A stretch of 64,000 nucleotides of DNA. Source: Deltaproteobacteria bacterium (GTDB taxonomy: Bacteria; Desulfobacterota; Syntrophorhabdia; Syntrophorhabdales; Syntrophorhabdaceae). Each line of letters begins with the position of its first letter. Position 1 is the stretch's first letter. The position numbers and the translations under genes are program-made. The stretch covers positions 1-64,000 of the forward strand of contig JAKLET010000001.1 of NCBI GenBank assembly GCA_022711595.1. The letters are read 5' to 3'. Under the pieces are notes generated by a model that was not told the DNA's origin, did not search any database, and worked only from the letters and a program-made list of their open reading frames with translations. Of the stretch, positions 7,248-16,719 are shown in pieces.

Positions 7248-8273
7248 ATGCGTTCTCGGGGGATTGCAAACCAAAATATGAACTGCGATAACACAAAACT
7301 TATCGAACAATTTTTTGTGAATGCCCGCATTACCGACGAGCTTTGTGCTTCATCGATTGAAAAATACCGGGACTCCATCAAGAAATTCTTATCGGTTTGT
7401 GAGAATAAAACAATTGCCGACCTTGAGGACGATGATTTCCGATTATTTGTCCTCAGAATGAAGGACAACGGCGCGAGCAATTCCAGGATCAGCAATGTCA
7501 TTGCCGCCATGAAGAACCTAGTTGGTTATCTGCAAAAGGAACGGCTGATCGGCTTCAAGGTTAACTTGGATAAGATAAGGAAACCCAAGATACCACGAAG
7601 GGAAGTGAACCACTTGACGGTGGAGGAAGTTAAGATGCTTTTAGAAACGATAAAGAAAGATCTCGAAGACGGCGAAATGATCAGAAAGGTTAGGATGATG
7701 GCGCTTATCATGATTCTTCTTCAAACCGGAGCGCGAGTTGGCGAGGCACTCTCTATTAAAGTTAAAGATATTGACCGGATAAATATGGAGATCCCAATAA
7801 TAGGTAAGGGCTCAAAACCGAGAAGCCTCTACTTGTCGCCGTATACACTCTATTGGATCGACCGATATCTTTCGATCAGAAATAGCGACCAGGATTTATT
7901 ATTCTCGACGCTTGATGGAAAGTCAAAGTGGAGCCAAACCGATGTCGGCAGATCTTTTCGAAGATACCGGAACAGATCCGGAATTACCAAGCATTTTGTT
8001 CTTCACACCCTGAGACACACAACTGCCACCCAGCTTTCTGACAAAGGGGTCCCCATGAATTGCATTCAGCATATCCTGGGACATTCCCGGCTTGAAACGA
8101 CGATTAAATATTACATCGGAGCGGCGGAAAAAAGCAGGGCCAAAGAGGTTATGCGAGATGACTATTACAGGTTTATTCCGAAGGAAATGGTAGGTGAAAT
8201 ACAAAACAGGAAAACGGGTTTGGATTGTCAACACGAGCGAAACCATGGATACATAATGGTAAGGAAAAGCTGA
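7248..8273 (+). CDS. Tyrosine recombinase (phage-integrase family), first of a related pair
   Basis: 341 residues (about 331 if translation starts at the internal ATG at 7278; neither has a strong SD). The N-terminal SAM-like core-binding domain (SSIEKYRDSIKKFLSVCENKTIADL) is followed by a catalytic domain with R (QTGARVGEALSI), K (GKGSKPRSLYL), HxxR (HTLRHTTATQL), H (LGHSRLETT) and Y (IKYYIG), so all key residues are present. It lies just upstream of the methyltransferase/PLD cluster and is clearly related to the recombinase at 16720-17715, which faces it from the far side. Together they look like a mobility pair for the cluster. Confidence 0.9.
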   Translation: MRSRGIANQNMNCDNTKLIEQFFVNARITDELCASSIEKYRDSIKKFLSVCENKTIADLEDDDFRLFVLRMKDNGASNSRISNVIAAMKNLVGYLQKERLIGFKVNLDKIRKPKIPRREVNHLTVEEVKMLLETIKKDLEDGEMIRKVRMMALIMILLQTGARVGEALSIKVKDIDRINMEIPIIGKGSKPRSLYLSPYTLYWIDRYLSIRNSDQDLLFSTLDGKSKWSQTDVGRSFRRYRNRSGITKHFVLHTLRHTTATQLSDKGVPMNCIQHILGHSRLETTIKYYIGAAEKSRAKEVMRDDYYRFIPKEMVGEIQNRKTGLDCQHERNHGYIMVRKS

Positions 8274-8320
8274 AAACAAATGTGGTATATTAGACAGATA
8301 CAGGGAGAACTGATCTGGAT

Positions 8321-10141
8321 ATGCGCTCCGAAAAACGTCCTAAGCCTAGTAAATTAGAGGGGTTATACTCTACTCCATTGCCAGCCTCGCGTAGCGGGTC
8401 CTTGTTTTCCGCATTTCCATACCCTACGAAAATTTCCCCAGAGTCAATTGCGGTCTTCATCGCCTCACACACCAAACCAGGTGATACGGTATTGGATGTT
8501 TTTGGGGGAAGTGGCACGACTGGTCTCGGGGCTATGTTATGCGAAAACCCTCCCTCAGAGGTAGTCGACCTTGCAAATATACTTAAAGCCCCTGTGCAAT
8601 GGGGTCCGCGTAATGCAATTATTTATGAGCTTTCAACATTGGGGGCGTTCGTGGCTCAGACTATGGCTGATCCTCCTGATCCTGCACGATTTCTTGTTGA
8701 AGCGGAGAAGCTAATTGCCCGATGCGAGGCCAGTACGGGAAACCTCTACGATGCAAAATCACCCAACGGGGAATGCGGGATTCTTCGTCATGCTATTTGG
8801 AGTGAAATAATTGAGTGTCCTCATTGCGGAGCGCACACACGCTTTTGGGACGCTGCAGTACGTTTTGATCCTCTTCGTTTGGAGGAATCATTTGATTGTT
8901 CCCGTTGCCGCAAAAACACACTGATTGCTGGGGCTCCCCGAAGCGACGAAATATTCTATGACCCCATTTTACGATCGTCCGAATTGCGTCGCCGCAGGGA
9001 GATCGTCATGATGTATGGTCGTAGCGGGAAATATAACTGGAGACGACCCGCGACTGAAGAAGATGCTGCGTTGGCCGAACATGCCATTGACTTCAAGATC
9101 CCTACCTCCGCACCCATCGCCTCCATTCCGTGGGGTGATCTGCACAGAAACGGTTATCATACGGGTATCACTCACGCTCATCACTTCTACACACCAAGAA
9201 ACTGGTTGGCGTTTGCCACCATCTGGGATGAAATAGAAAATGCACCGCGCCATATGCGCGATCCTTTAAGATTCCTAGCCCTCAGTTATAACGCCACTCA
9301 TGCGACACTAATGACGCGCGTCGTGGTAAAGAAAAGCAACCAAAGAGACTTTGTTTTAACTGGAGCACAGACTGGTGTTCTATATGTGAGCAGTTTACCC
9401 GTTGAGAAGAATCTATTCGAAGGGCTGAGGCGTAAGGCGAAGACAATCGGTCGCGCCTTCACTGTTCTAAACAATCGCGGGACTGTCCGAGTGGTCAATG
9501 CGAGCAGCCGTCAACTTGATCTCCAGGACAATTCTATTGATTATGTATTCACTGATCCTCCTTTCGGAGGGTTCATTCCTTATGCTGAGCTTAATTTTCT
9601 GAATGAAATCTGGCTTGGGCGTCTCACGAACCGTAGGGATGAGATCATAGTAAGCAATGCGCAGGTAAAATCAGTCGAGACTTACGGCTTGCTTATGAAG
9701 GAAGTTTTTGCCGAGATTTCACGGGTTCTAAAAGATGACGGAAAGGCTACTGTTGTATTCCATTCGGCAAAAGCTGATATCTGGCGCAGATTACAGGAAG
9801 CACATATTAAGGCAGGTCTGTGCGTGGAGTTTTCGAGTATCCTAGATAAACTTCAAGGCAGTTTTAAGCAAGTTAATTCTGGTGTTTCGGTCAGAGGTGA
9901 CCCTCTTCTCCTGCTCGCTAAATCTGCCATACCGGGAAGCTTAAAGAACAAGACTGCCGATACAGAAGCTATTTTAATGCAATTGTTGATGGCAGCCACA
10001 GAAGCTCCGGACAAGAAAGAACGTACTCCAGAAAGACTCTACTCTCGTTATGTAGCTCACTGTATGCAGCAGGGCCTTCCGATTTCAATTGACGCTGCTG
10101 GATTCTATAGTCGAGCGAGAGAAATATTGGGTTCTATATGA
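8321..10141 (+). CDS. Site-specific DNA methyltransferase (DPPF motif, zinc-ribbon insert)
   Basis: 606 residues; the ATG at 8321 follows AGGGAG. SAM-binding motif I (TVLDVFGGSGTTGLG) lies at about residues 54-68 and the catalytic TDPPF at about 405, so the two are separated by a long insert. The insert has a probable zinc ribbon (CPHC ... CSRC, about residues 165-200). DPPF with FxGxG places it among N6-adenine or N4-cytosine amino-methyltransferases. First gene of a four-gene rightward operon with another methyltransferase (4-bp overlap), a PLD nuclease and a third methyltransferase. Likely protects host DNA at the site cut by the partner nuclease. Confidence 0.85.
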   Translation: MRSEKRPKPSKLEGLYSTPLPASRSGSLFSAFPYPTKISPESIAVFIASHTKPGDTVLDVFGGSGTTGLGAMLCENPPSEVVDLANILKAPVQWGPRNAIIYELSTLGAFVAQTMADPPDPARFLVEAEKLIARCEASTGNLYDAKSPNGECGILRHAIWSEIIECPHCGAHTRFWDAAVRFDPLRLEESFDCSRCRKNTLIAGAPRSDEIFYDPILRSSELRRRREIVMMYGRSGKYNWRRPATEEDAALAEHAIDFKIPTSAPIASIPWGDLHRNGYHTGITHAHHFYTPRNWLAFATIWDEIENAPRHMRDPLRFLALSYNATHATLMTRVVVKKSNQRDFVLTGAQTGVLYVSSLPVEKNLFEGLRRKAKTIGRAFTVLNNRGTVRVVNASSRQLDLQDNSIDYVFTDPPFGGFIPYAELNFLNEIWLGRLTNRRDEIIVSNAQVKSVETYGLLMKEVFAEISRVLKDDGKATVVFHSAKADIWRRLQEAHIKAGLCVEFSSILDKLQGSFKQVNSGVSVRGDPLLLLAKSAIPGSLKNKTADTEAILMQLLMAATEAPDKKERTPERLYSRYVAHCMQQGLPISIDAAGFYSRAREILGSI

Positions 10142-12192
10142 AATCAGTCGTCGGCGCCAGCAGCTTGGGACTCGGATCGGGTAATATGGTTTCCCGAAAA
10201 AAACGGTTAGGCCAGTATTTTACGGGCGTAAAGCTAGCGAGTCTCCTAGCTAGGATATCCTTTGCAGAAAACGTAACCAGTGCAATTGATCCCATGGCGG
10301 GAGATGGTGATATGCTTGTTGCAGTCTCACGCTTATCGCCCGAAGCGCACCTTTACGGGATTGAGCTTGATAAAAACCATGCAGAATCGGCCAAACAACG
10401 TCTTGATCAAAATGCATGCATCATAACAGGAAACGTCTTTTCGTGGGAAACCTTAGGGGCTCTCCCTCGCAGAGTATTTGACCTTGTAATTACAAATCCA
10501 CCTTATGTACGCTATCAGTATACCTCATGCTGTGCCGAAGATGGTCTGCCGAATGCTGAAGAAGTACGAACCGGGCTATTGAACATAACCTATCAACTGC
10601 CGGACTTGAGTGCTGGCGACAGGAGAATCTTCGAAGTCTTGGTTCAGTCTTATAGTGGACTCTCCGACTTAGCAGTACCCTCATGGATTCTTTCGGCGAT
10701 GCTGGTCAAAGTGGGAGGGACTCTCGCGATGGTCGTGCCTGAATCATGGCTCACACGCGACTATGCCCACCCGATTCACTATCTTCTCATCAAACTTTTT
10801 CGACTACGGTGGGTAGTAGAAAACGAGGCACGAGATTGGTTTAACGACGCTCAAATTAAAACCTCTCTAATTGTCGCTGAGCGTATTCCCTGCCGGGATG
10901 ATTTGTCCACTTTGCGTCTCGGAGAAAATTTCTTGTGTGTTTCTTTGGGATGCGAGGCAAGTGACAATCGGAGCCCAGCAGGAGGCCTGTTTCCGGAGCA
11001 TGTTGATCCGGCTATTGTGTTACGTGAAAAAATGGTGAACATTTTGGCCGGAATATATGACCCTATCCCAGGTGCCGTTATTCTCAAGAGAGAATTAGCT
11101 GCCAAATTCGATGATCTTCTCATTGGTGCGGGCAATTCTTCATGGCTGCACCACTTAGAGCCTTGGGTTTGTTCTCAAAAGCAGACATCCAACATACGCA
11201 CGGCAAAGACACCACAGCCCTTACTGAATCTTCTGCCACTAGACACGCGCGGGAGGCTATGCTGTCTTTCTGAAATTGGAGTCAATGTTGGCCAAGGCCT
11301 GCGCACCGGCGCTAACATCTTTTTTTATTGCAACCTCATTGAAGCAGGTAACGAATTCAGCGTCGTAACATCGAACCTGATGACAGGTATTCCCATCCGT
11401 GTTCCCAACGAAGTTCTCATCCCTGTCTTGCACAGACAATCAGACGTGCATGACACCTACACTTTAGACGTAGCTATCCTCAGAAATCGACTCTTGATGC
11501 TAGATCGTTTCTCACCACCCGAGGCGGAAGCTCCAGAAGAAGGTAGGCGCCTAATGCCCGAAGATCTGTGTCGTTTAGTTTTGACTGCACAAATGACGCA
11601 CCCGGACCGAGGACCCATTCATAGCACGATACCAGAGTTATCCGCAGTTCGAACCAACGTGAGTGTCCCGAACTCAAAGAATGGATGGAGGGGCCGTCAC
11701 TGGTTTATGCTTCCGCCTCTGGCCAATCGTCATTGTCCTGATTTGTTCGTAGCGCGTATAAACAATTTGCACCCCAGAACCATACTTAATACCAATCGTG
11801 ACAGCGTAATAGACGCAAACTTCTCCACGATCTGGCTAGAATCAGATAATAAAGAGTTCAAGCCAACCGCTATTTTAGCCGTTCTGAATTCTAGTTGGTG
11901 TGTCGCAGCCATGGAGCTTCTCGGAGCAGTCATGGGCGGAGGTGCTCTGAAGCTTGAAGCTACTCATATTCGCAAACTACCAATTCCAAAATTCACAGCG
12001 GCGGATTGGTTACATTTAGCGGACCTTGGAAACAGACTTACTGTTTACCGGTCACCCGAGACGGTTTTGATGAAAATTGATCAAATAGTTGTAAACGCTT
12101 TGGTTGGTTCAAAAGCATCTTCGCAGACGCTCAACACACTACGACAAATCAATGAAACCTGCCTTCGTGCCCGCAAGAGGACGTGTGACTAG
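10138..12192 (+). CDS. Eco57I/TaqI-type N6-adenine DNA methyltransferase
   Basis: 684 residues. The ATG overlaps the previous stop (ATGA); a second ATG at 10186 is possible. KRLGQYFT near the N-terminus and motif I (IDPMAGDGDMLVAV, about residue 46) lead to the catalytic NPPYVRYQY (about residue 120), typical of gamma-class m6A enzymes. The C-terminal half ends with a TaqI-like specificity segment (GGGALKLEATHIRKLPIPKF). No nuclease domain was seen. Its pairing with a second, different methyltransferase and a PLD nuclease fits a system that modifies the two strands of an asymmetric site separately. Confidence 0.88.
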   Translation: MKSVVGASSLGLGSGNMVSRKKRLGQYFTGVKLASLLARISFAENVTSAIDPMAGDGDMLVAVSRLSPEAHLYGIELDKNHAESAKQRLDQNACIITGNVFSWETLGALPRRVFDLVITNPPYVRYQYTSCCAEDGLPNAEEVRTGLLNITYQLPDLSAGDRRIFEVLVQSYSGLSDLAVPSWILSAMLVKVGGTLAMVVPESWLTRDYAHPIHYLLIKLFRLRWVVENEARDWFNDAQIKTSLIVAERIPCRDDLSTLRLGENFLCVSLGCEASDNRSPAGGLFPEHVDPAIVLREKMVNILAGIYDPIPGAVILKRELAAKFDDLLIGAGNSSWLHHLEPWVCSQKQTSNIRTAKTPQPLLNLLPLDTRGRLCCLSEIGVNVGQGLRTGANIFFYCNLIEAGNEFSVVTSNLMTGIPIRVPNEVLIPVLHRQSDVHDTYTLDVAILRNRLLMLDRFSPPEAEAPEEGRRLMPEDLCRLVLTAQMTHPDRGPIHSTIPELSAVRTNVSVPNSKNGWRGRHWFMLPPLANRHCPDLFVARINNLHPRTILNTNRDSVIDANFSTIWLESDNKEFKPTAILAVLNSSWCVAAMELLGAVMGGGALKLEATHIRKLPIPKFTAADWLHLADLGNRLTVYRSPETVLMKIDQIVVNALVGSKASSQTLNTLRQINETCLRARKRTCD

Positions 12193-12207
12193 TTCAAGGA
12201 GACCGCA

Positions 12208-13287
12208 ATGTTGATTATCCAGACCGAAAGGTATCCTGCGGAAATAAGAAATGCGATTATCGACTCCCTAAAAAAGGACGTCAGCGAATTGAGAATTTGC
12301 AGCGCTTATATTACCCTGTCTGGTAGTAAGATTTTTCGCGATTGCTGTGACCGTTTTTTTACTAAATATGAATTTGAGAGTCTACCTAAAAAAGTCATCA
12401 CATCGTTTGACTATGGATTAACTGATCCCAACGCCATAAGGTTTTGGGGCAACCTTCCAGCGACCGAAATTCGGGTCGCAAGACCAGACATGATTATAAA
12501 GGGAAGCCTGACTCCTGATGCCGCGTTCCATCCGAAAATGTATGTTTTTTGTTTCCCAAACGGATTAGGCACCGTGCTAACCGGATCTGCAAATATGACA
12601 GGCCGTGGTCTGACAATAAATACGGAGACCGTCTGGTTACAACAAAATGTGCCTCGGAGTGAGATTGACCGAGTCTGGAATCTCGCTCTCCTTAACACCG
12701 AACCAGTCGATGACCTATTGCTGACTTCTTATGAGACGCTTCGAGGGAAAATACCACCGTCCCCGCATCATATCGATACCGGCCCGGTTTCAAAACCCGT
12801 TATCCCCGCCTCGCCGGTGCTTTCGGTATTTCCGGAAAGCATATCTACTGGTGTCCTCATGCCCGAAAGTTACGACCAGATGTGGGTTCAAGTGGCTCAA
12901 CTTCAAGGAGGCTCCGGAAATCAGCTCGAACTACCGCGCGGTGCTCATCGTTTTTTTGGTTATCAATTCAACAAATATGAAATCTCAAATGTCGTACATA
13001 TTGGGCAACCGGTTTTGGTGTCCGGTTCACACACCTGGACCGATAGGCCACTTACATGGCACGGAGACAATGGAATGGAACGAATTAACCTCCCCACGGC
13101 GGCTCAAGGTGGATTCAAGTACGATAACTCAGCCGTTCTCTTTCGACGTTTAAGGGGAAACCATTTTGAGATCGATGTTGTTGCCTGGGACTCTGATCTG
13201 GCAAGGGCGTGGTTGAACGCTTCGAAGAACATTTCTAAGTTATACCGACTTGGCTACAGAACAGATAGGATAGTTGGCTTTATTTAA
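12208..13287 (+). CDS. PLD-family restriction endonuclease (NgoFVII/BfiI-like)
   Basis: 359 residues from the ATG at 12208 behind AAGGAG. A phospholipase-D-type nuclease domain fills the N-terminal half, with one HKD-like motif (FHPKMYVF ... GSANMTGRG, about residues 107-137). One such motif per chain usually means a dimeric active site. The C-terminal half (ELPRGAHRFFGYQFNKYEI ...) is probably the DNA-recognition domain. BfiI, the known metal-independent PLD-type type IIS enzyme, has nearly the same length and layout. The position between methyltransferases supports a restriction role. Target sequence unknown. Confidence 0.8.
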   Translation: MLIIQTERYPAEIRNAIIDSLKKDVSELRICSAYITLSGSKIFRDCCDRFFTKYEFESLPKKVITSFDYGLTDPNAIRFWGNLPATEIRVARPDMIIKGSLTPDAAFHPKMYVFCFPNGLGTVLTGSANMTGRGLTINTETVWLQQNVPRSEIDRVWNLALLNTEPVDDLLLTSYETLRGKIPPSPHHIDTGPVSKPVIPASPVLSVFPESISTGVLMPESYDQMWVQVAQLQGGSGNQLELPRGAHRFFGYQFNKYEISNVVHIGQPVLVSGSHTWTDRPLTWHGDNGMERINLPTAAQGGFKYDNSAVLFRRLRGNHFEIDVVAWDSDLARAWLNASKNISKLYRLGYRTDRIVGFI

Positions 13288-13404
13288 AGACAGATTATTG
13301 CGATGAAGAGACCTGCTCCGTCTTGGAGACTAATCAACAATAGTATAGACTTAAAAGCTACATTTGGTTGTGAAGCAAATTATCCTACTCAAGGAGGCAT
13401 CATA

Positions 13405-16400
13405 GTGACATCGACGAATAACTTTTTCTTCGAACCTGAGCAAATTCAGGCGGCCACTGAATGCCTGCGGGAAGCCGTAACCCTTATAGGTCGAGGGGTA
13501 GTAGAAGATGTTATTCGACATAACTTCACTTCTCATATCTATCGGATGTTTCCGGATCGTCCTCGCTGGGCAAAACTCCACATAGAAGGCGGGGAGACCC
13601 GCGTCAGGTTTGCGCGCGGCGGAAAGGCTCACGGTGGATTCGTAGATAACCTCGTGGACTCAACTGCAATCGAATATGAGGCGAATCTGTCCTCTCGCGC
13701 CAAGTTTTCTTGCGGATACGGACAGGTTAAAGAATACTGCGCTGCCCTTCTGAATGAAGGCCGTACCCCTGACATAATCATAGGGGTTCTCTCTGACACG
13801 GTCCACTGGCGTGCATATCGCATCACTTCAATTTTGAAACCGCCCAGCGGCCCTATGGGCGGTGAGAACATTGAGCTTGAAGAGATCGACCATATTGATG
13901 GAAGCGCCGCCAGTGAAGCTGACGCAAAACACATTCTTGAGTTTCTCGTTCGCTATCTCGGACGTCTGGGTGCACGGCCCCTTTCGGCTTCGTCTATCTC
14001 GCGAGACCTCGGTTTCGATAGCATATTCTGTTTAGAACATATTGAGCAGCTGCGCGAACTAGTGGAGCGGGCATTTGAAACAAATCCGAGCTATGGTGCC
14101 CTTGTAGAGACTCTTTGGAGGCGATTCGTAAGCTTTGTCGGCGCTCCGGATAGAGCTGGCGCGTTTGAGCGCACCAGTTATGCTGACGAACTCTACCTCC
14201 TGACGCTTGCCAAGCTGGTCTGTGCCAATGCTCTTGAAAAAAGGACATTGTATGGAAACCATGTTCAGGTCGAGTCAATTCTAAAAGGCGACTATTTTAA
14301 ATCAAAGGGTTTTAATAACCTTGTGGAATATGATTACTTCGGGTGGTTACACCAATCACCTTTTCTCGATGACATTGTTGCTGTTGCCGACGAAATACAG
14401 GACGATTTACGAGCTTACGACTTTGGCAGTACCCCCGCCGAGGACCTGTTCGGACAGTTAATGGCTCAGCTTGCAAAACGCGCGCAACGTCTTCTGCTAG
14501 GGCAGGCATGGACCCCACGATGGCTGGCCCGTGCGCTGGTAAGCAGAGTCATCAGTAGTCTGCCCAAAAATGAGGAGCCTCGCTTGGTGGACATGTGCTG
14601 TGGATCGGGCGCTATGATTGTTGAAGCAGTGCTAGCGGCAAAGGAACTTATTTCTTCCAGCATCCCAGAAAAAGATCACGATGTCCGGGTAAGAGAGCTT
14701 GCGCTAACGATCACCGGCTTTGATATTGATCCTCTCGCCGTCATCTTGGCCAAAATCAGTTGGGTTCTCGCTGCCCGCGATTGGCTTGAACCATTGGGCA
14801 CTTTTTCAATTTCAATTCCGATCTATCATGCCGATTCCCTGTTTGCGATCACGCCCCTGTCTTCTACTCTTGGCCTTGAAGAAACGCAAGAATTCCATCG
14901 TTTACATATTGCTGGCACTTCTCTTGAATTGCCACGTTTTCTGATTTCGCCCGGTTTTCAAGGAGCATTTGATGCAATTATCGATAGATGTTACGAATTG
15001 GCCATGTCTGGAGGCGACAAGCCGATCCTTGTAAACGATTCGGTTCTCGAAACTGCCACGCGTTCGGCGCTGTCAAGCGCCATAGAAGAACCTAATACCG
15101 ACCAAATTGGATCGGCAAAAACATTTCTCAAGTCTTTTACCGAAACCGTGGATCAGCTTAATCGGGAAGGACGTAATGGAATTTGGGCCTTCATACTACG
15201 CAACAGCTATCGACCAGGAGTGGTTGCCGGACAATTCAATGGATTAGTTTCCAATCCTCCGTGGTTGGCGTTGAGCCGAATAGCGGACAATCCATACCGA
15301 GACGCTTTGCGTAAAAAAGCCGAGCAATTTGGTATAAAACCGCCCGGCCCTTCATTTTTACACATCGAAATGTCTACTATTTTCTTACTACATGCAGTGG
15401 ATCGGTATTTGAGACCCGGCGCAAAGGTTGGATGCATAGTCCCTGATTCTGTGCTCACCGGCTACAACCATAATCCGTTCCGTAATGCGGCCTACAGCGT
15501 TGCTGATAAGCCCGTCGACTTCAACGTCGAAGAAGTGTGGCGCATGCCTGAAACAACATTCAAGAATCGTGGAGCGGCCCTCATAGGATCCAAAAGTCCC
15601 GCAGCAATCCAGTCTTCCGTGCTTGTTGGGTTCCGAGTGGACGAATCTGGCGAAACTCCAGTGAGGATTCATCTTAACGTTCAAGGTAATCGTACCGCAT
15701 GGAGTGAACATGCGATGCCAGCAGGAACTGTAGGATTCTTTGATCCAGCAAGTTTCCGTCAAGGAGCTGATATCATGCCGCGTTCACTCTTCTTCCACGA
15801 GCTAACAGCGGTTCCTGCGGATCAAGGTCGAGCTCAGTGGTACGTAAAACCAATCGATCCTCAAATAAGCCCCCTAGCTTTCGCCATCAAAGACGCAAAG
15901 AAACAGAAGGATTTTCGCTTGATGCCATGCGTCCTTCCGGATGACCTGTTTTTTGATGTGCTCACTTCAAACTTGCTCACACCCTTCCACCTTGCCATCC
16001 CGCTACGTGCTTTGCTTCCAATCCGGAAAGGTGAGAACGAACTATGGGAACCCTTAGGCGATATGGAACTAATAGCTATGGGTTCGTCAGTAGCTAGCGC
16101 ATTTCGGCAAATTTGCTCCGCAACAGGTGGTCCTTCTGGGACTGTTGCTAATATTTGGACTCTCATCAATACTCGTGGTAAGCTCGTCCAGCAACAAATA
16201 GGACCAAGCGGTCACATTGTCTTGACGGGGACTAGCGGAGAAATCGTGTGCTCTGCATTCTGTAACGCAGATAGTCTTCGCGCTGGTCGACTTATAATAG
16301 ATCAGACACTGAACTGGGCTTGCGTTGAAACATTTGAAGAGGCCCTATATCTCACAGGATTGCTAAATAGCGAGGCAATTAATGACGTGATCCGCGACTT

Positions 16401-16689
16401 TCAGCCAGAAGGAGCTTTCGGAAGACGACACATTCACTCGTTGCCGTTCCGAGCCACTCCCCCGTTTGATCCGATGCAAGCATTACACCAGGATGTAGTT
16501 ACGCAAACTCGACTTCTTATAGATCAGTACTCGGATGCTATGGCCTCAGATTCAACATTAAGGGCTAGACTTGATCCCAACGTTGGAACATTGGCACAAA
16601 GAAGATTAGCAGTCAACCGAATTCTAAAAAAACTACCCGTGTATGCGGATTATGCTGGTGTGTGTAGAAATTTATACGGTGTATCATAG
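13405..16689 (+). CDS. Large N6-adenine methyltransferase with possible N-terminal nuclease domain
   Basis: 1094 residues from the GTG at 13405, chosen because AAGGAGG lies 8 nt upstream; an ATG at 13303 has no SD. Motif I (VDMCCGSGAMIVEA) is at about residue 395 and GFDIDPLAVILAKI follows. The catalytic NPPW (VSNPPWLALS) is near residue 615. The tail has a TaqI-like segment (EGAFGRRHIHSLPF). Near residues 80-110, GFVDNLVDSTAIEYEANL followed by GYGQVKEYCAALL resembles a PD-(D/E)XK core with the lysine replaced. If real, this is a type IIG-like fused nuclease-methylase. Last gene of the cluster, convergent with the second recombinase. Confidence 0.82.
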   Translation: MTSTNNFFFEPEQIQAATECLREAVTLIGRGVVEDVIRHNFTSHIYRMFPDRPRWAKLHIEGGETRVRFARGGKAHGGFVDNLVDSTAIEYEANLSSRAKFSCGYGQVKEYCAALLNEGRTPDIIIGVLSDTVHWRAYRITSILKPPSGPMGGENIELEEIDHIDGSAASEADAKHILEFLVRYLGRLGARPLSASSISRDLGFDSIFCLEHIEQLRELVERAFETNPSYGALVETLWRRFVSFVGAPDRAGAFERTSYADELYLLTLAKLVCANALEKRTLYGNHVQVESILKGDYFKSKGFNNLVEYDYFGWLHQSPFLDDIVAVADEIQDDLRAYDFGSTPAEDLFGQLMAQLAKRAQRLLLGQAWTPRWLARALVSRVISSLPKNEEPRLVDMCCGSGAMIVEAVLAAKELISSSIPEKDHDVRVRELALTITGFDIDPLAVILAKISWVLAARDWLEPLGTFSISIPIYHADSLFAITPLSSTLGLEETQEFHRLHIAGTSLELPRFLISPGFQGAFDAIIDRCYELAMSGGDKPILVNDSVLETATRSALSSAIEEPNTDQIGSAKTFLKSFTETVDQLNREGRNGIWAFILRNSYRPGVVAGQFNGLVSNPPWLALSRIADNPYRDALRKKAEQFGIKPPGPSFLHIEMSTIFLLHAVDRYLRPGAKVGCIVPDSVLTGYNHNPFRNAAYSVADKPVDFNVEEVWRMPETTFKNRGAALIGSKSPAAIQSSVLVGFRVDESGETPVRIHLNVQGNRTAWSEHAMPAGTVGFFDPASFRQGADIMPRSLFFHELTAVPADQGRAQWYVKPIDPQISPLAFAIKDAKKQKDFRLMPCVLPDDLFFDVLTSNLLTPFHLAIPLRALLPIRKGENELWEPLGDMELIAMGSSVASAFRQICSATGGPSGTVANIWTLINTRGKLVQQQIGPSGHIVLTGTSGEIVCSAFCNADSLRAGRLIIDQTLNWACVETFEEALYLTGLLNSEAINDVIRDFQPEGAFGRRHIHSLPFRATPPFDPMQALHQDVVTQTRLLIDQYSDAMASDSTLRARLDPNVGTLAQRRLAVNRILKKLPVYADYAGVCRNLYGVS

Positions 16690-16706
16690 GGTTAGACCCT
16701 TTCTTT
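16688..16706 (+). terminator. Weak terminator-like hairpin
   Basis: AGGGT-TAG-ACCCT followed by TTCTTT, overlapping the stop codon of the large methyltransferase and lying between convergent genes. The stem is only 5 bp. Confidence 0.35.
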
Positions 16707-16719
16707 AGGTTGCGTTGCG

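Noticed and set aside
8321-16689. BREX or DISARM system
   Set aside because: No BrxC/BrxL/PglZ, no DrmA/DrmB helicase or DUF1998 gene is present; only methyltransferases and a PLD nuclease.
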